A stretch of DNA of 64,000 nucleotides from Nocardia africana NBRC 100379 (GTDB lineage Bacteria > Actinomycetota > Actinomycetes > Mycobacteriales > Mycobacteriaceae). The notes beneath the pieces are model-generated. The model was not told where the DNA came from, did not search any database, and saw only the letters and a list, made by a program, of their open reading frames with translations. Location: the NCBI RefSeq assembly GCF_001612635.1, contig NZ_BDAV01000007.1, positions 1-64,000 of the forward strand. The letters are read 5' to 3'. Every line of letters starts with the position of its first letter. Within the stretch, counting starts at the first letter, position 1. A program made the position numbers and the translations under genes. Shown here piece after piece: positions 1 to 8,554 of this stretch.

Positions 1-59
1 AGGCATTTACTGTGCCTCCGAGGTGTGGGCGTAGCTCGGCCCGAGCGGCCGATGAGCAC

Positions 60-239
60 GCCCTCGCTGCAACGATCACCAGGATCACCACGAAAGCCCA
101 CGGGCACTCCCGCGGCGACGGAGTCGGCCTGGTCACGGAGGCCGAATCCGTTACGACGATCGTCGAATTCCCGGTGACACCCGGCACCGGCCACAGACCG
201 CGCGGAGACATCTCGGGGACATCCCGGCCCTCGAAGTGA
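60..239 (+). other. possible C-terminal remnant of a sensor-kinase-like ATPase domain
   Basis: The plus-strand frame reads through the left edge to a stop at about 239. It contains a KAHG...GLVTEAESVTTIVEFPV stretch that loosely resembles the last strands of histidine-kinase ATPase domains (AHGG...G.GTTF.V.LP). No start, N-box or G-box is in the window. This is weak pattern similarity only; it may equally be non-coding DNA downstream of the convergent hydrolase gene. Confidence 0.18.
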
Positions 240-256
240 CCCTCGTGGTCACGCCG

Positions 257-1510
257 TTAGCGATCGGCCTGATGGGGAAACCGCTCACCGAGCCATCCAG
301 CCATCGCCTCCCCTGCCAATATCGCTGCGGGCGTGCCTCCGCGTGCGAGGGGTGCGCCGAAGTGGCGGCCGGGAACTCGGACGTGAGTGACGTCCGGGTG
401 GGGAAACGCTGCGGTCATCGCGCCGACGTCGGCTGGGAAGCATGCCTGGTCGCCGGTCAACTCGATGAGCAGCACGGGCAGGTCGGAACCAGGAGCGGTA
501 CGCAGGAGGCTTGCTCTGCTGGATAATCCGGACCAGGTGGACAGCCATGCCTCGGGTGTGGTGAGCCGGCCGAATCCGACGACGCCATAGTTCGTCAGGT
601 CGGGTCGTCGGCCGAACAGGGAACCGTAGGGCCGATCATTGGGGTCCAGCGACAGGTCGACGCATCGGAGGTCGGCGTCGGAGCGGTACATCCTGATGAC
701 TCCGGTCGCGAGGGAGATGCGACGATCACGCGGATCGCCGAGTTCGCTGTACCTCGTGCGAGCGTCGTCGGCGCGAGCGAGAAGCTTACGGGCGTGGTCA
801 TCGATGCGTGCGACTCGCGCGCGCTGCGCCTCACGATACTTGGCAACGAACTCTGGTGCGTAACGTGACGACTCGGGAGGCTCGGCGAATCCGTTGCGCG
901 GGTCGTAGGGATCGAGGTCGGGATCGGTCGACATCGGATCGGATTCGTCGACGACCGACGGATCGATCATGCGCATCAGCAACTGCCCCTGGCCTACGTG
1001 CGGTGCCATCATCATCAGACCTTCAGGTACCGGCATGACGGCGTCGGCGAGCGGAACCCGGCGCCCACCGGGCGCGTGGGTCTCGCGCTTTCCGGGAGTT
1101 CGCGAGGCTTGCTCGATGTAGTAGGTAGCTAACGCGGCACCGCCCGAGTGCCCGACGGACACAACGTGTTCGAACCCGTGATCGCGCAGGAATACATGAC
1201 CGGCGGCCATGTCCAGCAGGGCTTGCTCGTGCAGCAGGCTGACGTCGTTGAGCCCGCCCCGCGTCGATTGTGTCCACACCGAGTAGCCTCGGCTGAGCAG
1301 CTCGGGCACCAGGATATGGTGGGTGAAGTCCTGCCGGGGGTGCATGAGAAAAGCGACGGTACTCGCCCCCGGCACCACGCGCAGGATGCCGGAAACGCGC
1401 GCATCGTCGGCGGTCGGCAACTCATGGACGCTGACGCTCGTGCCGGAGGGGATTTCGGCCGCAGCGATGTACCGGCCGTCACCCAGTCGTCCGGTCGCGT
1501 TGGTGCTCAT
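257..1510 (-). CDS. alpha/beta hydrolase (catabolic cluster)
   Basis: A 417-residue alpha/beta hydrolase. The nucleophile elbow is GHSGG at about residue 113. A late acid lies in LTGDQACFP and a late His in VPGRHFGAP, so a complete Ser-Asp-His triad is visible. A long region between about residues 165 and 330 is probably a lid or cap. The ATG at 1510 overlaps the stop of the upstream 81-residue gene by four bases (ATGA), which fixes the start and implies translational coupling. It is the last gene of the leftward group maleate isomerase - VOC protein - small protein - hydrolase. A C-C or ester/amide hydrolase step after ring cleavage is a reasonable inference, but the substrate is not readable from sequence. 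Confidence 0.82.
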   Translation of the reverse strand: MSTNATGRLGDGRYIAAAEIPSGTSVSVHELPTADDARVSGILRVVPGASTVAFLMHPRQDFTHHILVPELLSRGYSVWTQSTRGGLNDVSLLHEQALLDMAAGHVFLRDHGFEHVVSVGHSGGAALATYYIEQASRTPGKRETHAPGGRRVPLADAVMPVPEGLMMMAPHVGQGQLLMRMIDPSVVDESDPMSTDPDLDPYDPRNGFAEPPESSRYAPEFVAKYREAQRARVARIDDHARKLLARADDARTRYSELGDPRDRRISLATGVIRMYRSDADLRCVDLSLDPNDRPYGSLFGRRPDLTNYGVVGFGRLTTPEAWLSTWSGLSSRASLLRTAPGSDLPVLLIELTGDQACFPADVGAMTAAFPHPDVTHVRVPGRHFGAPLARGGTPAAILAGEAMAGWLGERFPHQADR

Positions 1511-1752
1511 CGTGCCGTCACCCGCAATGCGTCCTTGTCGTGCTGGACGACGATCGAGCCTTCCAAGCCGGCGAGTGTGCTGTACCAGACGGCGTGGCGG
1601 ACGCCGGTCGCGCGCCGGTCGATGATGATGTCGGAGTCGGCGGTGATGCGGAAGTACGGACCGACCTTGTCGATCGTGATGGCAGGATCCTGAGCAGCGA
1701 CCTTCACCACGTTCTCGTTCTCGGGTACCTCGAGGATGTAGATGCGGGTCAT
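1507..1752 (-). CDS. small conserved-looking protein of unknown function (81 aa)
   Basis: An 81-residue soluble protein beginning MTRIYILEVPENENVV, without Cys clusters, signal peptide or membrane segment. I do not recognise the family. It is coupled at both ends: its ATG shares four bases with the stop of the VOC gene upstream, and its stop shares four bases with the start of the alpha/beta hydrolase downstream. That arrangement, with normal codon use, makes it a real gene. Its position between a putative ring-cleavage enzyme and a hydrolase suggests an accessory subunit or a small isomerase/decarboxylase-like role, but that is inference from context only. Confidence 0.72.
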   Translation of the reverse strand: MTRIYILEVPENENVVKVAAQDPAITIDKVGPYFRITADSDIIIDRRATGVRHAVWYSTLAGLEGSIVVQHDKDALRVTAR

Positions 1753-2402
1753 CACCGGGCCAGCTCCTTCCGGGCTGCGTCCCACGCGGCGGCACGCTCG
1801 ACGATGAGTTCGGCCTTGCGGGTGAGAAGTTTGTCCATCGAGGGGGCCTCTCCGGTGGCGACCTCGCACAGTGCGTCGATCGTGAGAGCGGCGTCCAGGT
1901 CCTCCTGCGGTGTGACGGGCCGCAGCGCGCGGGTGATCTCGACCATGTAGCCGTTCGGGTCGTGGGTGTAGATCGATTCGATGGTCTCGTGCATGACCTG
2001 CATCTCCGTCGGCCATTCCGAGTCGTCGAGGCGCCTACGGTATTCGAGGAGGTCCTCCTCGTCGGCCACGTTGATGGCGAGATGCCGTGCGTTGACGAAG
2101 AATTCGGGGGTGTCGTGCGGTAGCCGGGCCCACGCATCGCCCGGCGCGCTTTGGTCACCGGCGGGTTGCCATCCGAAGTAGTAGAAGAAGGCGATGCGGT
2201 CGCCGCCGCCGATATCGAAGAAGAAGTGGATGAAGTCCGGGTGCTTCTCCGGTCCCCAGCCTGCGGCGCAGATCGAGTGAACGACCGGGAACTTCAGCAC
2301 ATCTCGATAGAAGCGCACGGTCGCCGCCGGATCGAAAGTGGGGAATGCGGCATGGTCGACACCACGGACGCGGTGCTCGACCTTCTCATTCGTCTGGGAC
2401 AT
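1752..2402 (-). CDS. VOC-superfamily (glyoxalase/extradiol dioxygenase-like) protein
   Basis: A 216-residue protein with a vicinal-oxygen-chelate fold. Candidate metal ligands are His in VDHAAF (about residue 16), His in ARHLAINV (about 106) and Glu in GYMVEITR (about 158), an H-H-E set typical of extradiol dioxygenases and glyoxalase-like enzymes. Residues beyond about 165 form a helical C-terminal extension not usual in short glyoxalases. The start at 2402 is preceded by an AGGAGG ribosome-binding site; an upstream in-frame ATG lacks one. No cupin-type gentisate dioxygenase is seen in this cluster, so this is the best candidate for the ring-opening enzyme, but an isomerase or lyase role is also possible. 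Confidence 0.8.
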   Translation of the reverse strand: MSQTNEKVEHRVRGVDHAAFPTFDPAATVRFYRDVLKFPVVHSICAAGWGPEKHPDFIHFFFDIGGGDRIAFFYYFGWQPAGDQSAPGDAWARLPHDTPEFFVNARHLAINVADEEDLLEYRRRLDDSEWPTEMQVMHETIESIYTHDPNGYMVEITRALRPVTPQEDLDAALTIDALCEVATGEAPSMDKLLTRKAELIVERAAAWDAARKELAR

Positions 2403-2435
2403 GATGGTTCCTCCTATCGAAGCGCCCGGGTTCAC

Positions 2436-3188
2436 TCAGCCCAGAACAGCCTGGCTATCAGCGCGCAGCAGCGATCCGGCACCGGGAATATTCACTGGGA
2501 TATCGAGACTGCGCAGCAGCGAATAAGCTCCCGCGGTCGCGGCCGAGAGCACTGGTACACCCAGTTCGTCCTCGGCCGCCTGGACCAGATCCAGCGAGGG
2601 CATCTGCACACAGCAGGAAATGACGAGTGCGTCGACACCGTCGAGGTTCAGTTCGCGCGCCGCACCGAGCACCCGGTTTGCGGGGATGCAGCCGACCTCG
2701 GTATTGTCGGCGACTTCCAATGCCCGCCAATCGGTTACGTCGAAGCCCTCGGCCTCGATGTACTCGACGACCTGCCGGGCGAGCGAGTCCGTGTACGGCA
2801 TGACCAGCGCAACGCGCGCGGCACCGATATCCGTCAGCGCCCGGACGAGCGCACCCGCACTGGACAGCGTTTTCGCGCCGGATCCGCCGAGTGCGAGCTG
2901 TTCGGCGATCGCCAGTTCCGTCGAACGGTGGCTCCCGGGCCCGCCGGCCATGATCGCCACCAGACAGGCATACAGGACCGCGTCGACGCCGGCGTCACCG
3001 ACCTCGAGGACACAGCGCTCACGCTGCGCGTTCATCGCACGCAACTGCTCGGGGGTGACCGCGTGCATCCGCATCCTGCTCGAGTGGAACGAGAAGTCGA
3101 CTCCCTCGACTCGAGCCAGCAGGCGCGGCATCTCCGTCTCGACCGTCACGTTCGAACTCGGAACGATCAATGCGATGCGTGTGGTCAT
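2436..3188 (-). CDS. maiA: maleate cis-trans isomerase (Asp/Glu racemase superfamily)
   Basis: About 250 residues. The N-terminal motif PSSNVTVETEMP and the two Cys-containing segments YACLV (about residue 78) and SCCVQMPS (about 195) match the maleate isomerase/arylmalonate decarboxylase family, where paired cysteines act as acid/base and nucleophile. The family converts maleate to fumarate cofactor-independently. The chosen ATG at 3188 keeps the family-typical MTTRIALIVPSSN start; the frame stays open 13 codons upstream. It is first in the leftward operon ending with the alpha/beta hydrolase. This places maleate as a pathway intermediate, as in the 2,5-dihydroxypyridine route or the hydrolytic gentisate route. 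Arylmalonate decarboxylase is the main alternative. Confidence 0.82.
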   Translation of the reverse strand: MTTRIALIVPSSNVTVETEMPRLLARVEGVDFSFHSSRMRMHAVTPEQLRAMNAQRERCVLEVGDAGVDAVLYACLVAIMAGGPGSHRSTELAIAEQLALGGSGAKTLSSAGALVRALTDIGAARVALVMPYTDSLARQVVEYIEAEGFDVTDWRALEVADNTEVGCIPANRVLGAARELNLDGVDALVISCCVQMPSLDLVQAAEDELGVPVLSAATAGAYSLLRSLDIPVNIPGAGSLLRADSQAVLG

Positions 3189-3259
3189 CGAATCCCTACT
3201 TTCGGGTTGAAGATCGGGCTGGCTCACGGGCGCGGCCGCCCCAAACCACCCAACCCTAT

Positions 3260-3288
3260 TGTCAATATTTCGACAGCAATGTCAATAA
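3260..3288. promoter_or_regulatory. candidate TetR operator / promoter of the maleate isomerase operon
   Basis: TGTC-N8-GACA occurs at 3260-3275 and a second TGTCAATA half-site follows at 3280-3287. The same TGTC-N8-GACA architecture and the half-site TGTCAATG recur at 8390-8405 in the other control region of this cluster. On the minus strand a TTGACA (-35-like) overlaps the site with a GACAAT (-10-like) 16 bases downstream, so a bound repressor would occlude the promoter. Binding by the adjacent TetR protein is inferred. Confidence 0.5.
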
Positions 3289-3443
3289 AGGCTTGGCTTA
3301 TGCCACCGGCTCGTACCCGAGCACGTGCACGACGGGTCGCCGAAGTCGTCCGGACAGGGAAGAGCCGCAGCGGGAAGACGTGTCGATGCCGAGAGAGACA
3401 CCGCGGCGATGGCCACCTCGGAGCCGAAAAGCCCGCTGCCGGT

Positions 3444-4154
3444 TCAGGGTTGGCGTTCGAGCAGATCCAGGCGTTCTTTGATCTCACGGATGAGTGTCGA
3501 TCGGCTCGGCGGCACCTGTGCGTCCGTCGCCGCCAGCATCAAACGGGTGAATTCGCTGATTTCGGTGACGACGCCGTCGACGTCGATGCCGGGCCGGAAC
3601 CACCATGCCACCCAGTTACACATGCCGAACAGGGACAGCGACGCCGTCCGGCTGTCGACGTGCCGGAATTCGCCGGTGGCGATCCCCTCGTCGATGAGTG
3701 CGACAACCTCGCTCAGCACCCGGCGCTTGGCCTCTCGATGCTCGGAGCCGACCGGTTCCGGAAGAACGGTTTCCGAGCGATCGAGGATACGGAATTGAGC
3801 GGGGTGCTGGGCGCGCTGTCGCACCAGCAGTTCGGTAACCGTCCGCAGCTTCTGCGTGGGCGTCAGGTCCGCGCGCTCCGAGAGCTCGCTCAGTACGTCG
3901 GCCAGCCCTTGGCTGACCTGCTCGACCAGCATCACCAGCAGATCTTCCTTGCTGCTCACATAGTGATACAGAGCAGGTCGCGAGATGCCCGCGGCATCGG
4001 CGATGTCTTGCAGACTGGTTGCTTCGTACCCCTTGACGGCGAACAGTTCGGTAGCACGGTCCAGAAGTTCGGACGTGACGAGCGTGCGGCTCAACGCACT
4101 GCGAGAGCCCTTCTTCTCACGTGCCTGCGGAGCCATACCCTGGAGTGTATGCAT
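3444..4154 (-). CDS. TetR/AcrR-family transcriptional regulator
   Basis: A 236-residue TetR-type repressor. The N-terminal helix-turn-helix is clear: LLDRATELFAVKGYEATSLQ, then DIADAAGISRPALYHYVSSK (about residues 29-68). The remaining all-helical C-terminal domain is the ligand pocket. The ATG at 4154 has GGAGG about ten bases upstream. It is 51 bases downstream of the SDR gene and probably in the same leftward transcript. The likely ligand is the aromatic CoA thioester or a pathway intermediate, and the shared TGTCAATR sites at about 3260 and 8390 are the candidate operators; both points are inferred from position. Confidence 0.88.
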   Translation of the reverse strand: MHTLQGMAPQAREKKGSRSALSRTLVTSELLDRATELFAVKGYEATSLQDIADAAGISRPALYHYVSSKEDLLVMLVEQVSQGLADVLSELSERADLTPTQKLRTVTELLVRQRAQHPAQFRILDRSETVLPEPVGSEHREAKRRVLSEVVALIDEGIATGEFRHVDSRTASLSLFGMCNWVAWWFRPGIDVDGVVTEISEFTRLMLAATDAQVPPSRSTLIREIKERLDLLERQP

Positions 4155-4205
4155 AGTCGCGCTCCCTCCCGGGCGCGGCCGGTTGGCCAGCCGCGCCCGC
4201 GGTGG

Positions 4206-5027
4206 CTACAGACGGACGAGTCCGCCGTCGGCCATGATGGTCTGGCCGGTCACGAAGGCGCTGTCGTCGCCGGTCAAAAAGCAGACGACACCGACGATGT
4301 CCTCGGCGACACCACTGCGCTTGATGGCCTGCATCCCCGCGACGCCCTCGAGCACGTCCTGCGTGATGGTCGCCTCCCCGCCCGGAGTGCGCGACGCGGT
4401 CGGTGCGACCGCATTCACGGTGATCCCGTACGGAGCCAGGTCGGTGGCGAGTCCGCGCGTGAACCCGATGACCCCGCCCTTGCTGGCCATGTAGTGCGAA
4501 AGACCCGGCACGGCCAAGCCCAGCGAATTGGAGGTCAGATTCACGATGCGACCCCACCCGCGCTCGCGCATGCTCGGTGCGAACGCTTCCGTAACCAGGA
4601 ATTGGGAGTCGAGGTTGATGGCCTGGATCCGCTTCCAGTAGTCGAAATCGAGGTCGAAGAAGTCCCGGAACGGGTAGATTCCGGCGTTGTTGACGACGAT
4701 ATCGACCCCACCGAAGGCCTCGAGCACCTGCTGACCGGCCGATGCGACGGCGTCGGAGTCCGAGACGTCGGCTCTGATCGACAGGGCTTTGCCTCCGATG
4801 GCCTCGATCTCGGCAACGGTTTCGGAGGCCTCGTTGAGATCGAGTACGGCGAGGTCGGCGCCCCGGCGGGCGAGTTCGGTCGCGATGGCACGCCCGAAGC
4901 CCTGCGCGGCGCCGGTGACTACGGCCACGCGTCCCGCGTGGGTACCGTCCGGTCGTCGACCCGCCTGGGCGCCGGTTCGCGAACCGGCTTGTTCGGCTGT
5001 GGAATTGGTGTTGGTGGGGTTGGGCAT
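4206..5027 (-). CDS. short-chain dehydrogenase/reductase
   Basis: A 273-residue classical SDR. It has the nucleotide-binding TGAAQGFG motif at about residues 39-46, NNAG at about 117, catalytic Ser/Tyr/Lys (LTSNS; YMASK) and a C-terminal ADGG. The first about 30 residues (Pro/Thr/Gly-rich) are a non-conserved extension. The ATG at 5027 follows an AAGGAG site. An Asp after the second strand (VLDLNEA) suggests NAD(H) preference. It lies between the aryl-CoA hydroxylase and TetR genes on the same strand, so it probably oxidises or reduces an alcohol or ketone on the aromatic substrate or side chain. Confidence 0.88.
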   Translation of the reverse strand: MPNPTNTNSTAEQAGSRTGAQAGRRPDGTHAGRVAVVTGAAQGFGRAIATELARRGADLAVLDLNEASETVAEIEAIGGKALSIRADVSDSDAVASAGQQVLEAFGGVDIVVNNAGIYPFRDFFDLDFDYWKRIQAINLDSQFLVTEAFAPSMRERGWGRIVNLTSNSLGLAVPGLSHYMASKGGVIGFTRGLATDLAPYGITVNAVAPTASRTPGGEATITQDVLEGVAGMQAIKRSGVAEDIVGVVCFLTGDDSAFVTGQTIMADGGLVRL

Positions 5028-5114
5028 GGGACTCCTTCAGGGTGATTGTGATGGCGTAGGTGGTAGCGCGACCTGTCGCCGGCGTCGCCGGCGTCGGTCT
5101 GCGGGATGGTGAGG

Positions 5115-6650
5115 TCAGGCGGTGACGATGAAGTCGGCGCGCCGGGCGCCGATGGCAGCGGCGGCCTGTGCTCGCGCCTCAGCGGGGAGCCGAACGCCGA
5201 CCACTCGATCGGTCTCGATATGCACCCGTTCGGCGAAATCGATACGCGCACCGATGGATTCGAGGTCGCTTGCTCCTTCGACGACGAGGGGCAGGCCGGA
5301 CCGCCGGGCAGCCTGGTCCACCTTCGCCCGAGCATCCGAACCCCAGACGTCGGCCGAGTTCCATTCGATCGTCTCGTGATCGGTCTCACGGGCGAGAGTG
5401 GCGGCATCGACGAGGCGGCACGATAGACCCAATGTCGGTAGCTGTCTGCTCAGCACCCAATCATCCAAAGTGCCTGGTGTGGAGGGCACATCGTTACCCA
5501 GCCACGCAAGCGCCGCACGCACGGTCTCGAGTTGATCGCGAGCGTAATCCTCGATCCCAAGATTGCCCGCCCGGGTCATGTAGGACAGGGCCAGCTCGGG
5601 CGTGGACCGATCGGCTCGTCTTCGATAGGACTCCCACCAGGCCTGGCTGCGACCCGCCAATCGTTTGAACCTCTCGACAGGCGCCCGGCGAAGATCCTCA
5701 TAGACGGTGAATGCCGCGGCGATCGACGACTCTCCGGTCAGCGCTTCCGCTAGGGCGATCGCGTCTTCGAGTGCCAGCTTGGTACCTGAACCGAGGGTGT
5801 AGTGGGCTGTGTGCGCAGCGTCCCCGATGAGCACGGTGTTACCGGCGGACCAGCGGTCCAGAGACAGTGCGGTGAATCGTCCCCATCGGGTGCGGTTGGT
5901 CAGCAACGGCCGACCGGCCAGGGACTCGCGGAAGACTCGGTTGAGCATCTCGACGCTCGCCTGGTCGGTATGACCAGGGGGCACCAGTGCATCCAATGCG
6001 GCGAGGTCGGCCGACTCCCACGTCTGTTCATCGACCTCGATCAAGAAGGTGCTGCGGTCCTCGGCGTAGGGATACGCGTGGGCGACGAACAACCCTTCCG
6101 GGGCGTCGACTGCGGCGAAGAATGCCGATTCCACCGCGAAATCCACTCCACACCAGACGAATCGGGATCGCCCGAGGGCCTCGTGGACTCCGAGATCGGC
6201 ACTCAGCTTCTGGCGGGTGCGACTACGGACGCCATCCGCGGCGATCACGACATCGGCCTGGTCGGTGTCGGCAAGGTCGGCCTTGACACCATTGTTGATC
6301 TCGACGCCGACTCGGGTCGCTGCGTCCGTGAGGATGCTGAGCAGCGTCGCACGTCCGATGGCAAGGTTGCGCGCGCCGTGCAGTGTCACGTCCGGGGTGT
6401 CATCGCGGCGGAAAGTGAGGGTGTGGCCGGCGAAGCTGGCTGCACGGATCTGTTCGGCGGTCTCGGGGTCGGCGCTGACGAGGTTGCGCATTGTCGCCTC
6501 GGTGAGGCCGACACCGAACCCGAACGTCGCGGCGCCGGCCGACAGCCGTTCGTGGACAATGACTTGCAGCGCAGGCTGTTTCAACTTGAGCAGTCTCGCG
6601 ACGTAAAGACCGGCGGGTCCTGCGCCGATGATCTCGATGCGGCGGCTCAT
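5115..6650 (-). CDS. FAD-dependent aryl-CoA hydroxylase (salicylyl-CoA 5-hydroxylase-like)
   Basis: A 511-residue flavoprotein monooxygenase. It has an N-terminal Rossmann motif GAGPAGLYVARLL (about residue 8), the TFGFGVGLTEATMRNL segment near residue 40 typical of salicylyl-CoA and 2-aminobenzoyl-CoA hydroxylases, a DG motif (VIAADGVRSRTR), and GDAAHTAHYTLGSGTKLALE for FAD ribityl contacts. The last about 110 residues are an extra C-terminal domain, much shorter than the old-yellow-enzyme domain of two-domain relatives. Its ATG overlaps the stop of the upstream AMP ligase (ATGA), so ligase and hydroxylase are made together. This agrees with hydroxylation of a CoA-activated aromatic acid. 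The exact substrate (salicylyl, anthraniloyl or a heteroaryl CoA) is not determined. Confidence 0.83.
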   Translation of the reverse strand: MSRRIEIIGAGPAGLYVARLLKLKQPALQVIVHERLSAGAATFGFGVGLTEATMRNLVSADPETAEQIRAASFAGHTLTFRRDDTPDVTLHGARNLAIGRATLLSILTDAATRVGVEINNGVKADLADTDQADVVIAADGVRSRTRQKLSADLGVHEALGRSRFVWCGVDFAVESAFFAAVDAPEGLFVAHAYPYAEDRSTFLIEVDEQTWESADLAALDALVPPGHTDQASVEMLNRVFRESLAGRPLLTNRTRWGRFTALSLDRWSAGNTVLIGDAAHTAHYTLGSGTKLALEDAIALAEALTGESSIAAAFTVYEDLRRAPVERFKRLAGRSQAWWESYRRRADRSTPELALSYMTRAGNLGIEDYARDQLETVRAALAWLGNDVPSTPGTLDDWVLSRQLPTLGLSCRLVDAATLARETDHETIEWNSADVWGSDARAKVDQAARRSGLPLVVEGASDLESIGARIDFAERVHIETDRVVGVRLPAEARAQAAAAIGARRADFIVTA

Positions 6651-8347
6651 GAGCGTTCCTCCTCGGCGCGCAGGCGGTCTGCCAGGTCTTCTCGCAGCGT
6701 CTTCTTGGATACCTTTCCCACATTCGTCAGCGGCAGCTCGGTGACGATCTCGACGCGCTCGGGCAGTTTGTATTTGGCGAGACCGTGTGCCAGGAGGAAC
6801 TCCCCCAGCGTCTCGACCGTCAATGCCGTTGCGCCCGATTCCATGACGAGGTACGCGCAGGCCTTCTCGCCCAGCACGCGATCGGCCATCGCAACGAGAG
6901 CGCAATTCGCGACGTCGGGGTGGCGAACGACGATCTCCTCGACCTCTTCGGCGTGTATCTTCTCGGCGCCGCGATTGATGACATCCTTGACACGACCGTC
7001 GATCGAGTACACGGCCTTTCCGTTACGGATATGGCGGCGGGCGAGGTCGCCGGTGCGGTAGAAGCCATCGGCTGTGAAGGCCGCGGCATTGTGTGCCTCG
7101 GCACGGTAGTAGCCACGGATGGTGTACGGACCGCGTGCACAGAATTCGCCCACCTCCCCATCAGCGACTTCCTCCTCGCTTTCCGTTTCCAGAACGCGTA
7201 CTTCGTCGTGCGCCGAGATCGGCGCTCCCACCGTGTGAAAGCGGATGTCCTCGTCGGCATCGGCGGGCGTGAGCGTGAACATGCCCTCGGCCATTCCGAA
7301 CATCTGACGCACCCGGATCCCCAGCTGATCACGCAACTGCTCGGCGATTTCGGCGGGCAGGCGTTGCCCGCCGACGACGAAATCGGACAACGAACTGCAG
7401 TCGACCGCGGCCGCGCGCGGCGTCTCCAGCAGCCGCACAGCCAGCGCCGGCGGCACCAGCGGCAGGCTCGCCGTCGGGTAGGTCTCGAGAGCGTCCAGAA
7501 TTCCGTCGATGCGGGCATCCGGCAGCAGGACCAGGTGCGCCCCTGCGAAGATCGCGGCCTGCAGCGCGAGGGAAATGCCCGCGTTGTGCATCAGCGGCAG
7601 CGGGTACACCACGGTCGTGGACGGCCGGTAGTTCATGGCCTCGGCCCAGGCACGCGCGTTGTAGGCGTATTCCTCGTGCAGCCGCGGCGCCACCTTCGGC
7701 AGACCGGTTGTGCCACCGGATAATTGGAATACGGCAATCTGCTCGGGATCAGCCTGCAGGCCCGGCAGCTCCGTGTCCCCCGCATTCCGGCCCGACGCGA
7801 GAATTTCGGCGTAGTCGGTCGCGCCGCCGAACGGGCCGCGCGCGGCGATGACTGTCGCGATGGAGCCGGTCGCCAGCAGCTCGCGGGCCTGGCCTCGCAG
7901 CCGGCCGTCGGCGAAATCGCTCTGCACCAGCAACACCGAGGCTCCGATGTGTCCAGCGAGGTGTCCGATCTCGCGAACGCCGTGCTGGGCGAGCGTGCAC
8001 ACCGGCCTGATGCCCGCGAGCAGGCATCCGAGGTAGGACACAACGGTTTCGATGGTGTTGCCCATCTGGAACATCACCGCATCACCCGGCCGGACACCTG
8101 TCGCCGAGGCCATGCCGCGCGCGAAAAGAATCGACCGGTCGAACAGTTCCCGATAGGTAAGTGATTCCTCCGCAGTCGTCACGGCTCGACGGTCGGAAGC
8201 TTTCCCGGCGGCCGCTAAAAGCTCCGACGCCAGCGAGGCGCCACTCCAGAGACCGTCGGCACGGTAGCGCTCCACAACGCCGCGGTCGTAGGGCACAAGC
8301 CCGCCGTCACCTCGTTTGATGACGGGAGTCACAGAACTAGTGGACAT
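6647..8347 (-). CDS. aryl-acid AMP/CoA ligase (2,3-dihydroxybenzoate/salicylate-AMP ligase-like)
   Basis: A 566-residue ANL-superfamily enzyme. The P-loop region FQLSGGTTGLPKVAPRLHEE is of the EntE/DhbE/SdgA type rather than the fatty-acid FadD type. FGMAEGMF (A5), YRTGDLARR (A7), KDVINRGAEKIHAEEVEE (A8) and a C-terminal NVGKVSKKTL lysine motif are all present. It activates an o-hydroxy aromatic acid to an acyl-AMP and probably on to CoA. It is first in the leftward group and coupled to the aryl-CoA hydroxylase, as in the Streptomyces sdgA/sdgC salicylate pathway. The promoter region carries the TGTC-N8-GACA site at 8390. Salicylate is the likeliest substrate; 3-hydroxypicolinate-type acids use closely similar ligases. 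Confidence 0.85.
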   Translation of the reverse strand: MSTSSVTPVIKRGDGGLVPYDRGVVERYRADGLWSGASLASELLAAAGKASDRRAVTTAEESLTYRELFDRSILFARGMASATGVRPGDAVMFQMGNTIETVVSYLGCLLAGIRPVCTLAQHGVREIGHLAGHIGASVLLVQSDFADGRLRGQARELLATGSIATVIAARGPFGGATDYAEILASGRNAGDTELPGLQADPEQIAVFQLSGGTTGLPKVAPRLHEEYAYNARAWAEAMNYRPSTTVVYPLPLMHNAGISLALQAAIFAGAHLVLLPDARIDGILDALETYPTASLPLVPPALAVRLLETPRAAAVDCSSLSDFVVGGQRLPAEIAEQLRDQLGIRVRQMFGMAEGMFTLTPADADEDIRFHTVGAPISAHDEVRVLETESEEEVADGEVGEFCARGPYTIRGYYRAEAHNAAAFTADGFYRTGDLARRHIRNGKAVYSIDGRVKDVINRGAEKIHAEEVEEIVVRHPDVANCALVAMADRVLGEKACAYLVMESGATALTVETLGEFLLAHGLAKYKLPERVEIVTELPLTNVGKVSKKTLREDLADRLRAEEERS

Positions 8348-8389
8348 GCCGACCACGGTATGCCCTCGCCCCACTCTAGTCAACATTCA

Positions 8390-8405
8390 TGTCGAATCAT
8401 TGACA
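8390..8405. promoter_or_regulatory. candidate TetR operator between AMP ligase and aldehyde dehydrogenase genes
   Basis: TGTCGAATCATTGACA is an inverted repeat TGTC-N8-GACA, extendable to ATGTC...GACAT. Its right half reads TGTCAATG on the other strand, matching the TGTCAATA halves at 3260-3288. It lies in the 207-base gap between the divergent ligase and ALDH genes, so one site could control both directions. Confidence 0.48.
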
Positions 8406-8554
8406 TCACTGTAGAAATCGGTCAGAGTGCTAAAGGCGCCGTGTTCCACGTCACACGAGGCCGGATCGTCGCCCGCACCTCCGCCGCATGGACGGACAGG
8501 CGCACGTCAACGGCACACGGCCCGCCCGAATCGACACGAAAGGATCCGCAGCAC

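Noticed and set aside
2151..5045. A very long plus-strand open frame (about 960 codons) opposite the catabolic genes.
   Set aside because: It is antisense to the VOC, maleate isomerase, TetR and SDR genes, which have clear motifs and start sites. The translated antisense sequence is rich in His/Arg/Asp and shows no domain; high G+C makes such shadows common.
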